Origin: Planctomycetota bacterium
Lineage (GTDB): Bacteria; Planctomycetota; UBA1135; GCA-002686595
Length of the DNA stretch: 64,000 nt
Reading direction: 5' to 3'
Assembly (NCBI GenBank): GCA_029248265.1
Contig: JAQWJQ010000224.1
Coordinates: 1-64,000 of the forward strand
Shown: piece after piece, positions 22,091 to 31,860 of the stretch
How positions within the stretch are numbered: the stretch's first letter is position 1
How the letters are laid out: each line of letters begins with the position of its first letter
Translations under genes and position numbers: made by a program
The notes under the pieces: generated by a model
Seen by the model: only the letters and a program-made list of their open reading frames with translations
Told to the model about the DNA's origin: nothing
The model's database searches: none

Positions 22091-23365
22091 TCATACGTCG
22101 CCGGTCGTTGCGGGCGCGCCCCTCGTCAGCACGGCGAACGCGAGCAGCGCCACGGTGACCTCCGTGAGCAGCGTCGCGATCGCAGCGCCGTCCATTCCGC
22201 GGCCGGGGACCAGCATGGCGTTGCCGGCGAGGTTCACCGCGAGCCCCGCGGAGGCGATGGCGAGGAGCGCCTGGGACCTGCCCGCGGCGACGACCGCGGT
22301 CATCAGCGGGGCGCCGATGTGCACGGCGAAGGCGGCGGCGAGGAGCCAGAGGAGGCTCGTTGAGGCGACCAGGAAGCCCTCACCGAACAGGCCGAGCACA
22401 GGCTCGCGAAGGGGGACGAGCCCGAGGACCACCGCCAGCCCGAGGGCAGCCGACGCGCCGGTGAGCCGCAGGGCCGCGGCCAACCCGCGGCCCTCGGCGT
22501 GGGCCCGCGCCAGCCAGGGGAGTGCGGCGGAGGACGCGAAGACCCCGCCCATGATGGCGAGGCTCATGACCCGCACCGCCACGTTGTAGTGGCCCACGGC
22601 CTCGTCCCCCTCGAGCGCGCGGACGAACAGGTTGTCCACGTGAAAGTAGAGCTGCTGGAACACGGCGGCGGCGCCCATGGGGATAGACGTCGCGAGGAAT
22701 GACCGCATGGGGGCGGGCTTGACGCCGCGCACCGAGGGCAGCCCACGGCGCCCCACCAAGTGCAGCGAGAGGTTGCCCAGGGTGCTGCCCGCGGCGATGG
22801 CCAGCAGGAACGGCATGGGGCGCTGCTCCCCGGTCTCCCGCAGGAGGAGGACGAAGAGGAGGCTCGCCAGCGCCGCGCTCGCCCGCACGAGGACCGGCGA
22901 GCGCCACGCGATCCGGCTCTTCCATCCGAGGGTCGAGAGCTCGAGCACGTGGCTGAAGTGGTAGAGGGCGGCGAGGGCGAGGTAGATCCCATCGCCCGCC
23001 TCGAAGCTCGCCGCCAAGCCCGCCACCGTCAGGGCCACCATCGAGGCCGAGAGCGTCCGGGCGCGCCTGGCCGTTCGCAGGTTGGGCGCCGCCTCGGCGG
23101 GGTCCGCGGCGGCCCTCTGGAGGGAGACCTGGCCCGCGCCAAAGTCCACCACGCCGTCCAGGACCAGGAACACCGAGACCCAGAACGTCAACCTGCCGAA
23201 GTCCGCGTCGGAGAGGTGCCCGGACAGGACCAGGAGGGTCAGGAGCGTGCAGCCGGAGCCGAACAGGCGGCCGCCGATGAGCCATGACGCGGACCCCCAC
23301 ACGCGCCGGGGCACGCGCAGCGGCGCCTGGGGCGGGTCCTGGGAGGGGGCCTCAACGATCGACAC
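22091..23365 (-). CDS. Polysaccharide biosynthesis/flippase-like multi-pass membrane protein
   Basis: SASWLIGGRLFGSGCTLLTLLVLSGHLSDADFGRLTFWVSVFLVLDGVVDFG and about a dozen hydrophobic segments. Start assigned at a GTG. Confidence 0.75.
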   Translation of the reverse strand: MSIVEAPSQDPPQAPLRVPRRVWGSASWLIGGRLFGSGCTLLTLLVLSGHLSDADFGRLTFWVSVFLVLDGVVDFGAGQVSLQRAAADPAEAAPNLRTARRARTLSASMVALTVAGLAASFEAGDGIYLALAALYHFSHVLELSTLGWKSRIAWRSPVLVRASAALASLLFVLLLRETGEQRPMPFLLAIAAGSTLGNLSLHLVGRRGLPSVRGVKPAPMRSFLATSIPMGAAAVFQQLYFHVDNLFVRALEGDEAVGHYNVAVRVMSLAIMGGVFASSAALPWLARAHAEGRGLAAALRLTGASAALGLAVVLGLVPLREPVLGLFGEGFLVASTSLLWLLAAAFAVHIGAPLMTAVVAAGRSQALLAIASAGLAVNLAGNAMLVPGRGMDGAAIATLLTEVTVALLAFAVLTRGAPATTGDV

Positions 23366-23386
23366 GACGCGGTGTACGGTACAGGC

Positions 23387-24550
23387 ATGGCTCGACTCCT
23401 CCTCACCCTGGTCTCCGGCTTCATTCTCGTCTCCTTCGCGCCCACGTTGGCGCCGACCGTCATCCCACAGGAGGGCTGCCGCCGCTGCGACAAGCGCGGG
23501 GTGGTCCCTTGCAGCAAGCACTCCGAGGAGATCATCGCGGCCGAAGGGCGGGTGCACTTCTGCTCGGTGGTCGCGGGCTGCAAGGAGTGCGGCGGCGCCC
23601 TGGTGGTGGACTGCAAGCGCTGTGATGGAGGTCCCGAGAACGCGGCCATGGAAGCGCGCCGTACCGAGGTGGCGGAGTGGATGAAGCGGAACGAAATCGA
23701 GGCTCACTTCGGCCGGCCCGTCTCACGCTGTGAGACGGATCATTGCGAGCTGGTGGTGGACCTCAGCGGGTCCTTCAAGGTGGGCCGGTCGCGGGTGAAC
23801 GCCCACGAGTTGATGCACCTCGTCGCGGACGACACCAGCCATGTGAGCCAGCGGGTTGTGGAGCACTTTGGCGTCGAAGAAGACGACATCTTCGCGAAGA
23901 TGCGCATGTGGATCTGGACGTCCGCCGAGGATCACAAGTCCGCGGTGGAGACCTTCATGCACACCAGCGCCCGCGGGGACTTCAAGATGCTCGGCAAGGA
24001 CCCGGTGTTCTCGGTCTGGCAGGAGCCAGGGCTCTTCTCTTCGCCCGGCGCGATCCGGACGGTGTTCACGCACAACGTCGGGCACATGTTGATCTCGAAC
24101 CTCTTTCGGGAGCGGGATGTCGGGCCGATCGGAGGAGGGTGGTTCGACGCCGGAGCGGGGCACTGGTACGAGTACGACCGCTTCGACAGCAGCGTGCAGT
24201 ACTGCATTGAGGAGGCGACGGCGCTGTCGAGCTTCGCGGACGGCGTGTGGCGCGCGGCGATGCGCAAGCTAGTGTCTCGGGCTGACGAGCCGCTGCTGCC
24301 CCCCCTGCTTGACGTCCCGACGACCGCGATGAACGTGCAGCAGCAGGCGATTTGCTGGTCCTTCTACGACTGGGTGGTGGCCAATCACCAGGGCAAGATG
24401 CGGGCGGTCCTGCGTGACCTGAAGCAGAAGAAGCCGACGCGTGACGTGATGAAGGAGCACTTCGGGATGGGCGTGCTGCAGTCAGAGGAGGCCTGGAAGC
24501 AGTGGGTGCTGGACACCTACCCGACGCGCGAGAAGAAGAAGCGGCGATGA
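23387..24550 (+). CDS. Secreted protein: N-terminal Cys-rich (DnaJ zinc-finger-like) region plus a peptidase-MA-like domain with altered catalytic motif
   Basis: Signal peptide; CRRC, VPC, FC, CKEC, CKRC motifs; FTHNVGHML at the HExxH position and WFDAGAGHWYE downstream. Confidence 0.55.
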   Translation: MARLLLTLVSGFILVSFAPTLAPTVIPQEGCRRCDKRGVVPCSKHSEEIIAAEGRVHFCSVVAGCKECGGALVVDCKRCDGGPENAAMEARRTEVAEWMKRNEIEAHFGRPVSRCETDHCELVVDLSGSFKVGRSRVNAHELMHLVADDTSHVSQRVVEHFGVEEDDIFAKMRMWIWTSAEDHKSAVETFMHTSARGDFKMLGKDPVFSVWQEPGLFSSPGAIRTVFTHNVGHMLISNLFRERDVGPIGGGWFDAGAGHWYEYDRFDSSVQYCIEEATALSSFADGVWRAAMRKLVSRADEPLLPPLLDVPTTAMNVQQQAICWSFYDWVVANHQGKMRAVLRDLKQKKPTRDVMKEHFGMGVLQSEEAWKQWVLDTYPTREKKKRR

Positions 24551-25164
24551 CGGACACGCCCGAGCCCCCGGGGTCGCCTGGGGTCCCCTTGATCGCCCGG
24601 TGCGGGTCCACCGAGCTGCGACCGATCCGACGCGAGGACGCCGGCCTGCTCTTCCCGCAGATTCACGGGCAGCGGGGCGTGACGCACTGGCTCTCGTGGG
24701 AGGGGCCGGCGGTGATCCGGGAGCTCGAGGAACGTTACGGGGCCTGGCGCGCCGGACGAGCGGACGAGCCTGCTTACACGTTTGCAGTGGTCGACCTGGT
24801 CGGTGGCGCGGTGATCGGGGAGGCGAGCCTTCGTTTTGACGATCACCCAGGCATCGGTGAGCTCGGCTATTGGCTGGGGGAGGCGCACCAGGGGAAGGGC
24901 CACGGCCGCGCAACGGTCGAGCTCCTCACCCGGGTCGGGTTCGAGTGCCTGGGGGCCTTCGCGCTCACGGCGCGGGTCAAGGAGGGCAACGAGGCGTCCA
25001 TCGCTGTGCTCGCTGGCACGGGCTTTCGGGCGGTTCGGGCGCCCCGGGTCGAGGGGGACGACGAGGACCCGCCCATCGCCTGGATCTTCTCCGCGACCCG
25101 GCGCGGGGACGCCCGGAGGCCCGAGAAGCCCGAGGTAACGGTGCTGTCGGGCAACTCCCGCTGA
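24547..25164 (+). CDS. GNAT family N-acetyltransferase
   Basis: LRPIRREDAGLLFPQI...GELGYWLGEAHQGKGHGRATVELLTRVGFECLGAFALTARVKEGNEASIAVLAGTGFRAV. Confidence 0.9.
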   Translation: MTDTPEPPGSPGVPLIARCGSTELRPIRREDAGLLFPQIHGQRGVTHWLSWEGPAVIRELEERYGAWRAGRADEPAYTFAVVDLVGGAVIGEASLRFDDHPGIGELGYWLGEAHQGKGHGRATVELLTRVGFECLGAFALTARVKEGNEASIAVLAGTGFRAVRAPRVEGDDEDPPIAWIFSATRRGDARRPEKPEVTVLSGNSR

Positions 25165-25282
25165 GCGCTCACTCCAGGCAGGTCTGCGCTGCGCCTACAC
25201 TTGGCCCCACACGCGGGTCCCGCGCGGGCTATTTTGTGGCCTCGCGCGGGAAGGTCATGTCGCCCCCGTCGTCGCCTCACCG

Positions 25283-27058
25283 ATGTCCGCCTCCAAGAAC
25301 CTCACCCTCCTCCTCGCTGCGGTCGCCGTGGCCGCGGCCGGATACGTCTTGAGTGGAGGCGCGGGGCACGGACCAGAGCTCCAGAGCCCCGGGGAGTGGG
25401 AGCAGGTGGTACGGGTGGGGGACCTGCCGCCGCCCGGCGACGGACTCTCCGGGCCGTCAGGAGGTGGGTCTTCGCGGGTCGTCCTCGCGCAGCCGGTCCG
25501 GGACGTCGAGACCCCGAAGGGCACAGAGCCGGGCTCTGGGACCACCGTGGTCTACCCGCTCGACGTGGAGCTGACCATGCTGCTCCCCGGCGCGCTGGAG
25601 GTCCCTGAAGACGTGATGTCCATCGGGGCCGACGCGACCGCAGGGCTGGAGGGGTCGTTGACCGGCGCCGGCGGGAAGCCGAGCCCGGGCGATGTGGAGT
25701 TCATCTACGGGCCGAACGTGGGTCGCAAGATTCAGTCCGATGCCCGGGGCCGCTTCGGCGCAAGCGACCTGCTCCAGGGCGCGTCGATCGTCAAGGTGAG
25801 CGTCCCGGGCGGGAAGGTCGCGGTGCGTGAGGTGGTGCTCGCGCAGCTCTCCACTGCGCAACTCCACCTCAGCTTCGCGAGCGTCGCAACGGTCTCCGGC
25901 ACGATCACCGATGGTGAAGGGGAGCCGCTGCCCTCCGCCGAGGTCCGCTCCGATGGTCGCGTCGCCTACACCGACGCCGACGGGGTCTTCCGGTTCGGGG
26001 CGGTGCCGGCAGGCAAGGTCTTGGTCACCGCGCGCAAGGCGGGCTACGCCACCACCAGGAGGGTCGTCGGCGTCGGGTTCCGGCAGCGGGTCCGCCCCAA
26101 CGACTTCAAGATCGCGCTGAACGAGGGGGCGGCGCTGGAGATCGGCCTGGCACGGTCCCTTGGCTCAACCTCACCGGGCTACGCGATCCTCATGCCGGCG
26201 GCGGGTGCGGGCGCCTCCGCGGTCCCAGGCGGGGGCTTTCCGTGGTACGAGGTCAACCCGGTCAAGATCCCCCGGGGGGGGCGCGCGGTGGTGGAGGGAC
26301 TTCCCCTTGGCGCCGTCGCGGTCCGGGTCTTCAAGGACGGCGCCCTCGCCGTGCCCCCCTCCAAGAACGTGCGGCTCGGGTCGGTCATCGAGGGCGAGGG
26401 GCCGGCGGTCGTGATGATCGACCTCCAGCCTGCACCGATGATCCGCGGCGTGGTGCTCGACGAGGGTGAGCCGGTCAAGAACGCCAGCGTCACCATCGAG
26501 GCGGCCGACAGGACCACGGTCTCGTCCAAGGTGCTCGGGCAGCGCAGCCCGCGGGCCTCACTCCAGATCGTGATGCCGTCCGTCCCCGCGGCCTTCCAGG
26601 AGCGGCGGACCGACGGGCGGGGGCAGTTCGAGTTCTCGTCCCACCCGGCCGCGCCCTCCGCCTACTACGTGACGGCGACCAGCAAGGACGGCACCCGCCG
26701 CGGCGTCAGCGTGGTCCCGCGGGATGGGAAGGAGGTCACAGTGCTCCTCAAGGACGCGGCGATGCAGACGGGGGAGGTCTCGGTCAAGCTTCCCGGACGC
26801 TTCCAGGCACTGCCGGTGGAGGTCCGCGTTCAGGGCGCACCCCAGGGGCCGCAGATGTTGGGGCCAGGCTCGGACCTCCTCCTGGAGGGGCTCGAGCAGG
26901 GGACCTGGCGGGTCAGCGCAAGCTGGCGCGGGGTTCAGGTCATCCCCGGCGCGGTGCTCGAGGTCGGTGAGGGGCGGGCCACGGTCCGCGGCAGCCTCCC
27001 CCCCGGCGCGATCCAGGGGCAGACCGCTGAAGAGCGCCGCCGCGTGCGGGGATCCTGA
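25283..27058 (+). CDS. Exported protein with carboxypeptidase-regulatory-like domains
   Basis: MSASKNLTLLLAAVAVAAAGYVLSGG anchor; VSGTITDGEGEPLPSAEVRSDGRVAYTDADGVFRFGAVPAGKVLVTARKAGYATTRR. Confidence 0.8.
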   Translation: MSASKNLTLLLAAVAVAAAGYVLSGGAGHGPELQSPGEWEQVVRVGDLPPPGDGLSGPSGGGSSRVVLAQPVRDVETPKGTEPGSGTTVVYPLDVELTMLLPGALEVPEDVMSIGADATAGLEGSLTGAGGKPSPGDVEFIYGPNVGRKIQSDARGRFGASDLLQGASIVKVSVPGGKVAVREVVLAQLSTAQLHLSFASVATVSGTITDGEGEPLPSAEVRSDGRVAYTDADGVFRFGAVPAGKVLVTARKAGYATTRRVVGVGFRQRVRPNDFKIALNEGAALEIGLARSLGSTSPGYAILMPAAGAGASAVPGGGFPWYEVNPVKIPRGGRAVVEGLPLGAVAVRVFKDGALAVPPSKNVRLGSVIEGEGPAVVMIDLQPAPMIRGVVLDEGEPVKNASVTIEAADRTTVSSKVLGQRSPRASLQIVMPSVPAAFQERRTDGRGQFEFSSHPAAPSAYYVTATSKDGTRRGVSVVPRDGKEVTVLLKDAAMQTGEVSVKLPGRFQALPVEVRVQGAPQGPQMLGPGSDLLLEGLEQGTWRVSASWRGVQVIPGAVLEVGEGRATVRGSLPPGAIQGQTAEERRRVRGS

Positions 27059-27115
27059 GGAACGGCGGCGCTGGACCAGCGCCTGAGCGGACTCATGAGG
27101 CTAAGATCGCGCCCC

Positions 27116-28666
27116 ATGACCCCCGATGCGCAGACTCTCCTTCGCCTGGACGGCTCCTCTCTCTCCCTCGAGGCGCTGGAGCCGCTAGTCCACGGCGCAG
27201 ACCTGCGCATCGAAGTCGACCCGTCCTGTCACGAGGGCATCCTGGCGTCACGTGCAATGGTCGACGCCCACGTCGCCGCGGGCGACGTGGTCTATGGCCT
27301 GACGACGGGCTTCGGGCGCCTCAAGAACGTCGCGGTGGCGGCGGAGGACCTCGCGGAGCTGCAGCGGAATCTGATCCTCTCCCACTGCGTCGGCGTCGGA
27401 GACCCCATGCCGATCCGGGAAGTCCGGATCGCTCAGGTGCTTCGGCTCAACAGCCTGCTCCGCGGTGTCTCCGGTGTTCGGCTCGAGCTGGTCGACTACC
27501 TGGCAGAGGTCTTCAACGCAGGCTTCGTCCCGGTCGTTCCTCAGCAAGGGTCCGTCGGCGCCAGCGGAGACCTCGCGCCGCTCTCCCACATGGCGGGCGC
27601 GATGATGGGGTCCGGTGAAGCTTGGGTCGGCGGGCGCCGGATGGACGCCGCCGACGCGCTCGAGCAGGCAGGGCTCGCGCCCCTCACGCTCGAAGCCAAG
27701 GAGGGCCTCGCCCTCATCAACGGGACGGAGATCATGAAGGCCTCGGCGGTGGTCAGCGTCCTGCGCGCGAGCAATGTCTCACGGGCTGCGGACGCCATCG
27801 CCTCCCTCTCGATCGAGGCCCTGAAGGGGAGCGACCGCCCGTTCCAGGACCTCCTCGCGCAGCTCAAGAACAATGAAGGGCAGCGGCGTACGGCGAGCAA
27901 CGTGCGCGCCTGCCTGGGGGACTCCGAGGTCCTCGCCTCCCACGCGGACTGCGATCGTGTCCAGGACCCCTACTCGCTGCGTTGCGTGCCGCAGATTCAT
28001 GGCGCGGTCAAGACCGCGCTCGCCCACGTGACGGAGGTCCTCCGCGCGGAGCTGAACGCCGTCACGGATAACCCGCTCGTCGTGCCGGAGACCGGTGAGG
28101 TCTTCAGCGCCGGACTCTTCCACGGCCAGCCACTGTCGATGATCCTCGACTACCTCGGGCTGAGCGTCTGTACCCTCGCCAACGTCTCGGAGCGTCGCGT
28201 CGAGCAGCTCGTCAACCCCGACCTCTCAGGGCTGCCTGCGTTCCTCTCTCCCGACCCCGGCCTCCACTCCGGCTTGATGATCGCCCAGTACGCGGCGGCC
28301 GCGCTCGCCAGCGAGAACAAGGTCTACGCCCACCCGGCATCGGTGGACACGGTGCCCACGAGCGCGAACCAGGAGGACCACGTCTCCATGGGGGTCACGG
28401 CGGCGCGCAAGTGCCGGACGATCCTCGATAACGTCGAGGCGGTGCTCGGGATCGAGCTCGTCTGCGGCGCGCAGGCCCGGGAGTTCTCGCTGGAGCACCG
28501 TGCTGGGCTCGGGGCCCAGGCCGCGTACCTGGCGGCCCGCGCGGTCATCGAACCCCTCGAGGGGGACCGCTACCTCGAGCCAGACCTCAGGGCAGCGCGC
28601 GAGTGCATCGCCTCTGGCGCGCTCGTGGAGGCCGTCGAGGCGGCGGTGGGCCCGCTCCTTTCATGA
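27116..28666 (+). CDS. hutH: Histidine ammonia-lyase
   Basis: GLTTGFGRLKNV, LSHCVGVG, QGSVGASGDLAPLSHMAGAMMG (MIO-forming ASG), ASVDTVPTSANQEDHVSMG. Confidence 0.95.
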   Translation: MTPDAQTLLRLDGSSLSLEALEPLVHGADLRIEVDPSCHEGILASRAMVDAHVAAGDVVYGLTTGFGRLKNVAVAAEDLAELQRNLILSHCVGVGDPMPIREVRIAQVLRLNSLLRGVSGVRLELVDYLAEVFNAGFVPVVPQQGSVGASGDLAPLSHMAGAMMGSGEAWVGGRRMDAADALEQAGLAPLTLEAKEGLALINGTEIMKASAVVSVLRASNVSRAADAIASLSIEALKGSDRPFQDLLAQLKNNEGQRRTASNVRACLGDSEVLASHADCDRVQDPYSLRCVPQIHGAVKTALAHVTEVLRAELNAVTDNPLVVPETGEVFSAGLFHGQPLSMILDYLGLSVCTLANVSERRVEQLVNPDLSGLPAFLSPDPGLHSGLMIAQYAAAALASENKVYAHPASVDTVPTSANQEDHVSMGVTAARKCRTILDNVEAVLGIELVCGAQAREFSLEHRAGLGAQAAYLAARAVIEPLEGDRYLEPDLRAARECIASGALVEAVEAAVGPLLS

Positions 28667-29736
28667 GCGGCGACGCCCACCGTACGGACGACGTCCGCGT
28701 CTCTGATCTGCAGCCTCTGATCTCGCCGGCGATCCTCGCGGCCGAGATCCCTGTGACGGCCCGTGCCGCAGGCGTCGTGACCGCGGCGCGCCGAGAGATC
28801 GAACAGATCCTCTCCGGAGCCTCGGACCGCGTCCTCGCGGTGGTGGGGCCCTGCTCGATCCACGACCCAGAAGCCGCGCGTGAGTACGCGTCGCGGCTGC
28901 ACGGCGAGGCGGTCCGGTTACGCGACGATCTGCTGATCGTCATGCGCGTCTACTTCGAGAAGCCGCGCACTCGGGTCGGCTGGAAGGGGCTCATCAGCGA
29001 CCCTGACATCGACGGTAGCTTTCGCATCAACCGAGGGCTGCGCGTGGCGAGGGAGTTGCTCGCAGACCTGGCGGACCTGGGTTTGCCCGCCGGGAGTGAG
29101 TTCCTGGACACGATCTCGCCGCAGTTCTTCGCGGACCTGACCTCGTGGGGCGCCATTGGGGCCCGGACCGCCGAGAGCCAGGTGCACCGCGAGCTCGCTT
29201 CCGGGCTCTCGATGCCGGTGGGGTTCAAGAACAGTACCTCCGGCGACCTCGAGCCGGCGGTCCATGCGGTGGGCGCGGCGCAGCACCCACACCGCTTTCT
29301 ATCGGTCACGAAGCAGGGGATCTCGGCCATCGTGGCCACCCGGGGTAACCCCTCCTGCCACCTGATCTTGCGGGGGGCCCACGGTGGGCCGAATCACGAC
29401 GAGGCGTCCGTGCTCGGGGCCGCGGCGCGGCTGGAGGAGCACGGGCTCCGGACGCGGTTGATGGTGGACTGTAGCCACGGCAACAGTCGTAAGGATCACT
29501 CGAGACAGCCGGCGGTCGCGAGCGAGGTGGCGCGCCAGATCAGCGCGGGCTCCGGGGTCGTCTCCGGGGTCATGATCGAGAGCAACCTGGTGGAGGGGCG
29601 CCAGGCCCCGGAGGCCTCTCCGCGGGTCCACGGGGTGAGCATCACCGACGCCTGCCTCGGGTGGGACGACACGGTGCCGGTGCTCGATGAGCTCGCGGCC
29701 GCGGTCCGGGCCCGCCGGGACGCGGCGGTCAGCTGA
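28663..29736 (+). CDS. 3-deoxy-7-phosphoheptulonate (DAHP) synthase, class I AroF/G/H type
   Basis: VVGPCSIHDPEAAREYA, RVYFEKPRTRVGWKGLISDPDIDGSF, GARTAESQVHRELASGLSMPVGFKN, DCSHGNSRKDHSRQ. Confidence 0.95.
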   Translation: MSGDAHRTDDVRVSDLQPLISPAILAAEIPVTARAAGVVTAARREIEQILSGASDRVLAVVGPCSIHDPEAAREYASRLHGEAVRLRDDLLIVMRVYFEKPRTRVGWKGLISDPDIDGSFRINRGLRVARELLADLADLGLPAGSEFLDTISPQFFADLTSWGAIGARTAESQVHRELASGLSMPVGFKNSTSGDLEPAVHAVGAAQHPHRFLSVTKQGISAIVATRGNPSCHLILRGAHGGPNHDEASVLGAAARLEEHGLRTRLMVDCSHGNSRKDHSRQPAVASEVARQISAGSGVVSGVMIESNLVEGRQAPEASPRVHGVSITDACLGWDDTVPVLDELAAAVRARRDAAVS

Positions 29737-30727
29737 CGTCCGCGGGGGCCAGGGACTCGAGGCGACCGAGGAAGCCCTCGGTGTCGCGATCCCGGAGCCA
29801 GCGCTCGCGACCCTCAGCGTCGCCCACGAGGCGCCCAGCCTCCCAGTACTTCAGCAGCTGCTTGACGCGACCGACGGCCGCCCGGCGGGGGGCGCCGAGG
29901 GACTGGAGGACGCACGCGTATTCATGGAGGAAGGCGGCGGCCTCGGTGAGCGGGACGTCCCGACCGGAGAAGATCCAGGGGTCGCGCAGGGCGCCGCGAC
30001 CGACCATGACAAAGGCGCACCCGGTCTCCTGCCGCATGCGCTCGAGGTCGGAGTGCAACCAGGCGCTGCCGTTCCCCGCGACAGGAATAGAGACCGCCTC
30101 CACGGCCCGGCGGATGCGGGACCAGTGGACCTCCTCCTGGTAGCCCTCTCGGCGAGTCCTGCAGTGGATGGTGAGCATCGACGCGCCCCCTGCCTCGGCG
30201 GCCCTCGCCAGCACCTCCACGTCTCGGTCATGGTCGAAGCCGGCGCGGATCTTGGCCGTGACCGGGGTGCGCCCGTCGACGCCCTCGACCGCCGCTCGGA
30301 CCGTGGCCTCCACACCGCTCGGGTTCTTGAGGGCGGCGGCACCGGCGCAGCCCTTGAGCGCGCCGCGGGCGGGGCAGCCGAAGTTGAGGTCGAGGACCGG
30401 GACGCCCAGCTCCGCGGCGTGGGCGGCGGAGCCCGTGAGGCATCCCAGGTCGCTCCCCATGAGCTGAATGCCCACGGGGATCGAGAACCTGCGGGGGCCC
30501 AGGTGCTTGTGCATCTCTCGCTTGGCGACGGGGCGGTCGATCACGCGCACGAACTCGGTGAAGGCGCCGCCCAGGTCTGTCGGGGCGTGGCGGGCGAGGA
30601 CGATGTCCCGGAACGACGGCGCCGTGACGCCCTCCATGGGCGCGAGCAGCCACCTAGAGGTGAAGGGCAGGCCCTCCACGACGGGGGCTGCGGGCGCGGG
30701 AGCGCCCTTGGTTGCGGCGGGGTTCAC
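29729..30727 (-). CDS. dus: tRNA-dihydrouridine synthase
   Basis: LLAPMEGVTAPSFRDIV, IQLMGSDLGCLTGSAAHAAELGVPVLDLNFGCPARGALKGCAGAALL-like, VAGNGSAW, FVMVGRGALRDPWIF. GTG start. Confidence 0.92.
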   Translation of the reverse strand: MNPAATKGAPAPAAPVVEGLPFTSRWLLAPMEGVTAPSFRDIVLARHAPTDLGGAFTEFVRVIDRPVAKREMHKHLGPRRFSIPVGIQLMGSDLGCLTGSAAHAAELGVPVLDLNFGCPARGALKGCAGAAALKNPSGVEATVRAAVEGVDGRTPVTAKIRAGFDHDRDVEVLARAAEAGGASMLTIHCRTRREGYQEEVHWSRIRRAVEAVSIPVAGNGSAWLHSDLERMRQETGCAFVMVGRGALRDPWIFSGRDVPLTEAAAFLHEYACVLQSLGAPRRAAVGRVKQLLKYWEAGRLVGDAEGRERWLRDRDTEGFLGRLESLAPADVS

Positions 30728-30807
30728 GGGGCGGAGTTTAGTGGCTGCGCGCTGTCGAGGGGGGAGAGTGAGGGCGTGAGCGACCGCCCGTCTCTTAGAC
30801 TGGGTGC

Positions 30808-31860
30808 ATGTGGCTCAACGAGAACCTGCAGCCGGGCGACTGGCAGGGCACATTCCCCGACATCGACGTGGCGGCCGCGGCGGGACGTATCCGGGAGGTG
30901 CTGCTGCCGACGCCCCTGGTGTGTCTGCCCGGATCGGTCCCCGGCGCATTGGACCTGCGGGGCAAGCTCGAGAACCGGCAGCAGACCGGCTCATTCAAGG
31001 CCCGCGGGGCGCTGAACAACATGCTTCGGCTCACAGACGAGGAGCGCGCGCGCGGCGTCGTGGCCTCCAGCTCGGGCAACCATGGTCGGGCGCTGGCCTG
31101 GGCCGCTCGGAGGGTGGGGGTCCCGGCCACCGTGGTCATGCCGGAGGACGCCTACCCGAACAAGATCGAGGCCTGCCGCGAGGAGCAGGCCGAGGTGGTG
31201 CTGGCCGCCGATCGCTGGCAGGCGGACGTGGTGGCGGAGCAGCTCGCTGGCGAGGGCCGGCTCTGGGTGCACCCTTACGACCGACCGGGCACCGTCGAGG
31301 GGGCGGGGACCGTCGGGCTCGAGCTCGCGTCGGACTGGCCCGAGGTCGAGGTCGTGATCATGTGCATCGGCGGGGGCGGGCTGAGCGCGGGCTCCGCGCT
31401 GGCCCTGCGTCGGGAGCTGGGGGAGGAGGTCGTGCTGCTGGGCGCCGAGCCCACCGGCGCCGCGGCCATGGTGGCCGCGCAGCGAGAGGGGAAGAGCGTC
31501 CACCTGGACACCATCACCAGCCAGGTCCAGGGCCTCACGACCACCTACGCGGGCCACCTCAACGTGGACCTCTGCCGCGCGACCCTCGACGGGATCCTGA
31601 CGGTGGACGATGACGCGATCTACGCCGCTCAGCGGCGGCTCGTGAACGACGACGCCGGGTGCGGCTGGGTGGCGGAGGTCGTCGAGCCCGCGGGCGCGGC
31701 GGCCTACGCCGCGGCGCTCTCCACCGACTTCTGCGATCTGGTGAGCGCGGCGCGGACGCGCCGCGGGCTCTCCACCGAGCCGCGGGGAGCGATGCGGGTC
31801 GCGGTCACCATCTCGGGGGGCAACCCCGCCCCCGCGCAGCTCGCGGAGCAGCGAGCGTGA
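30808..31860 (+). CDS. PLP-dependent threonine/serine dehydratase-like protein
   Basis: GKLENRQQTGSFKARGALNNML (PLP lysine), VASSSGNHGRALAWAARRVGVPATVVMPEDAYPNKIEACRE, IMCIGGGGLSAGSAL. Confidence 0.9.
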   Translation: MWLNENLQPGDWQGTFPDIDVAAAAGRIREVLLPTPLVCLPGSVPGALDLRGKLENRQQTGSFKARGALNNMLRLTDEERARGVVASSSGNHGRALAWAARRVGVPATVVMPEDAYPNKIEACREEQAEVVLAADRWQADVVAEQLAGEGRLWVHPYDRPGTVEGAGTVGLELASDWPEVEVVIMCIGGGGLSAGSALALRRELGEEVVLLGAEPTGAAAMVAAQREGKSVHLDTITSQVQGLTTTYAGHLNVDLCRATLDGILTVDDDAIYAAQRRLVNDDAGCGWVAEVVEPAGAAAYAAALSTDFCDLVSAARTRRGLSTEPRGAMRVAVTISGGNPAPAQLAEQRA

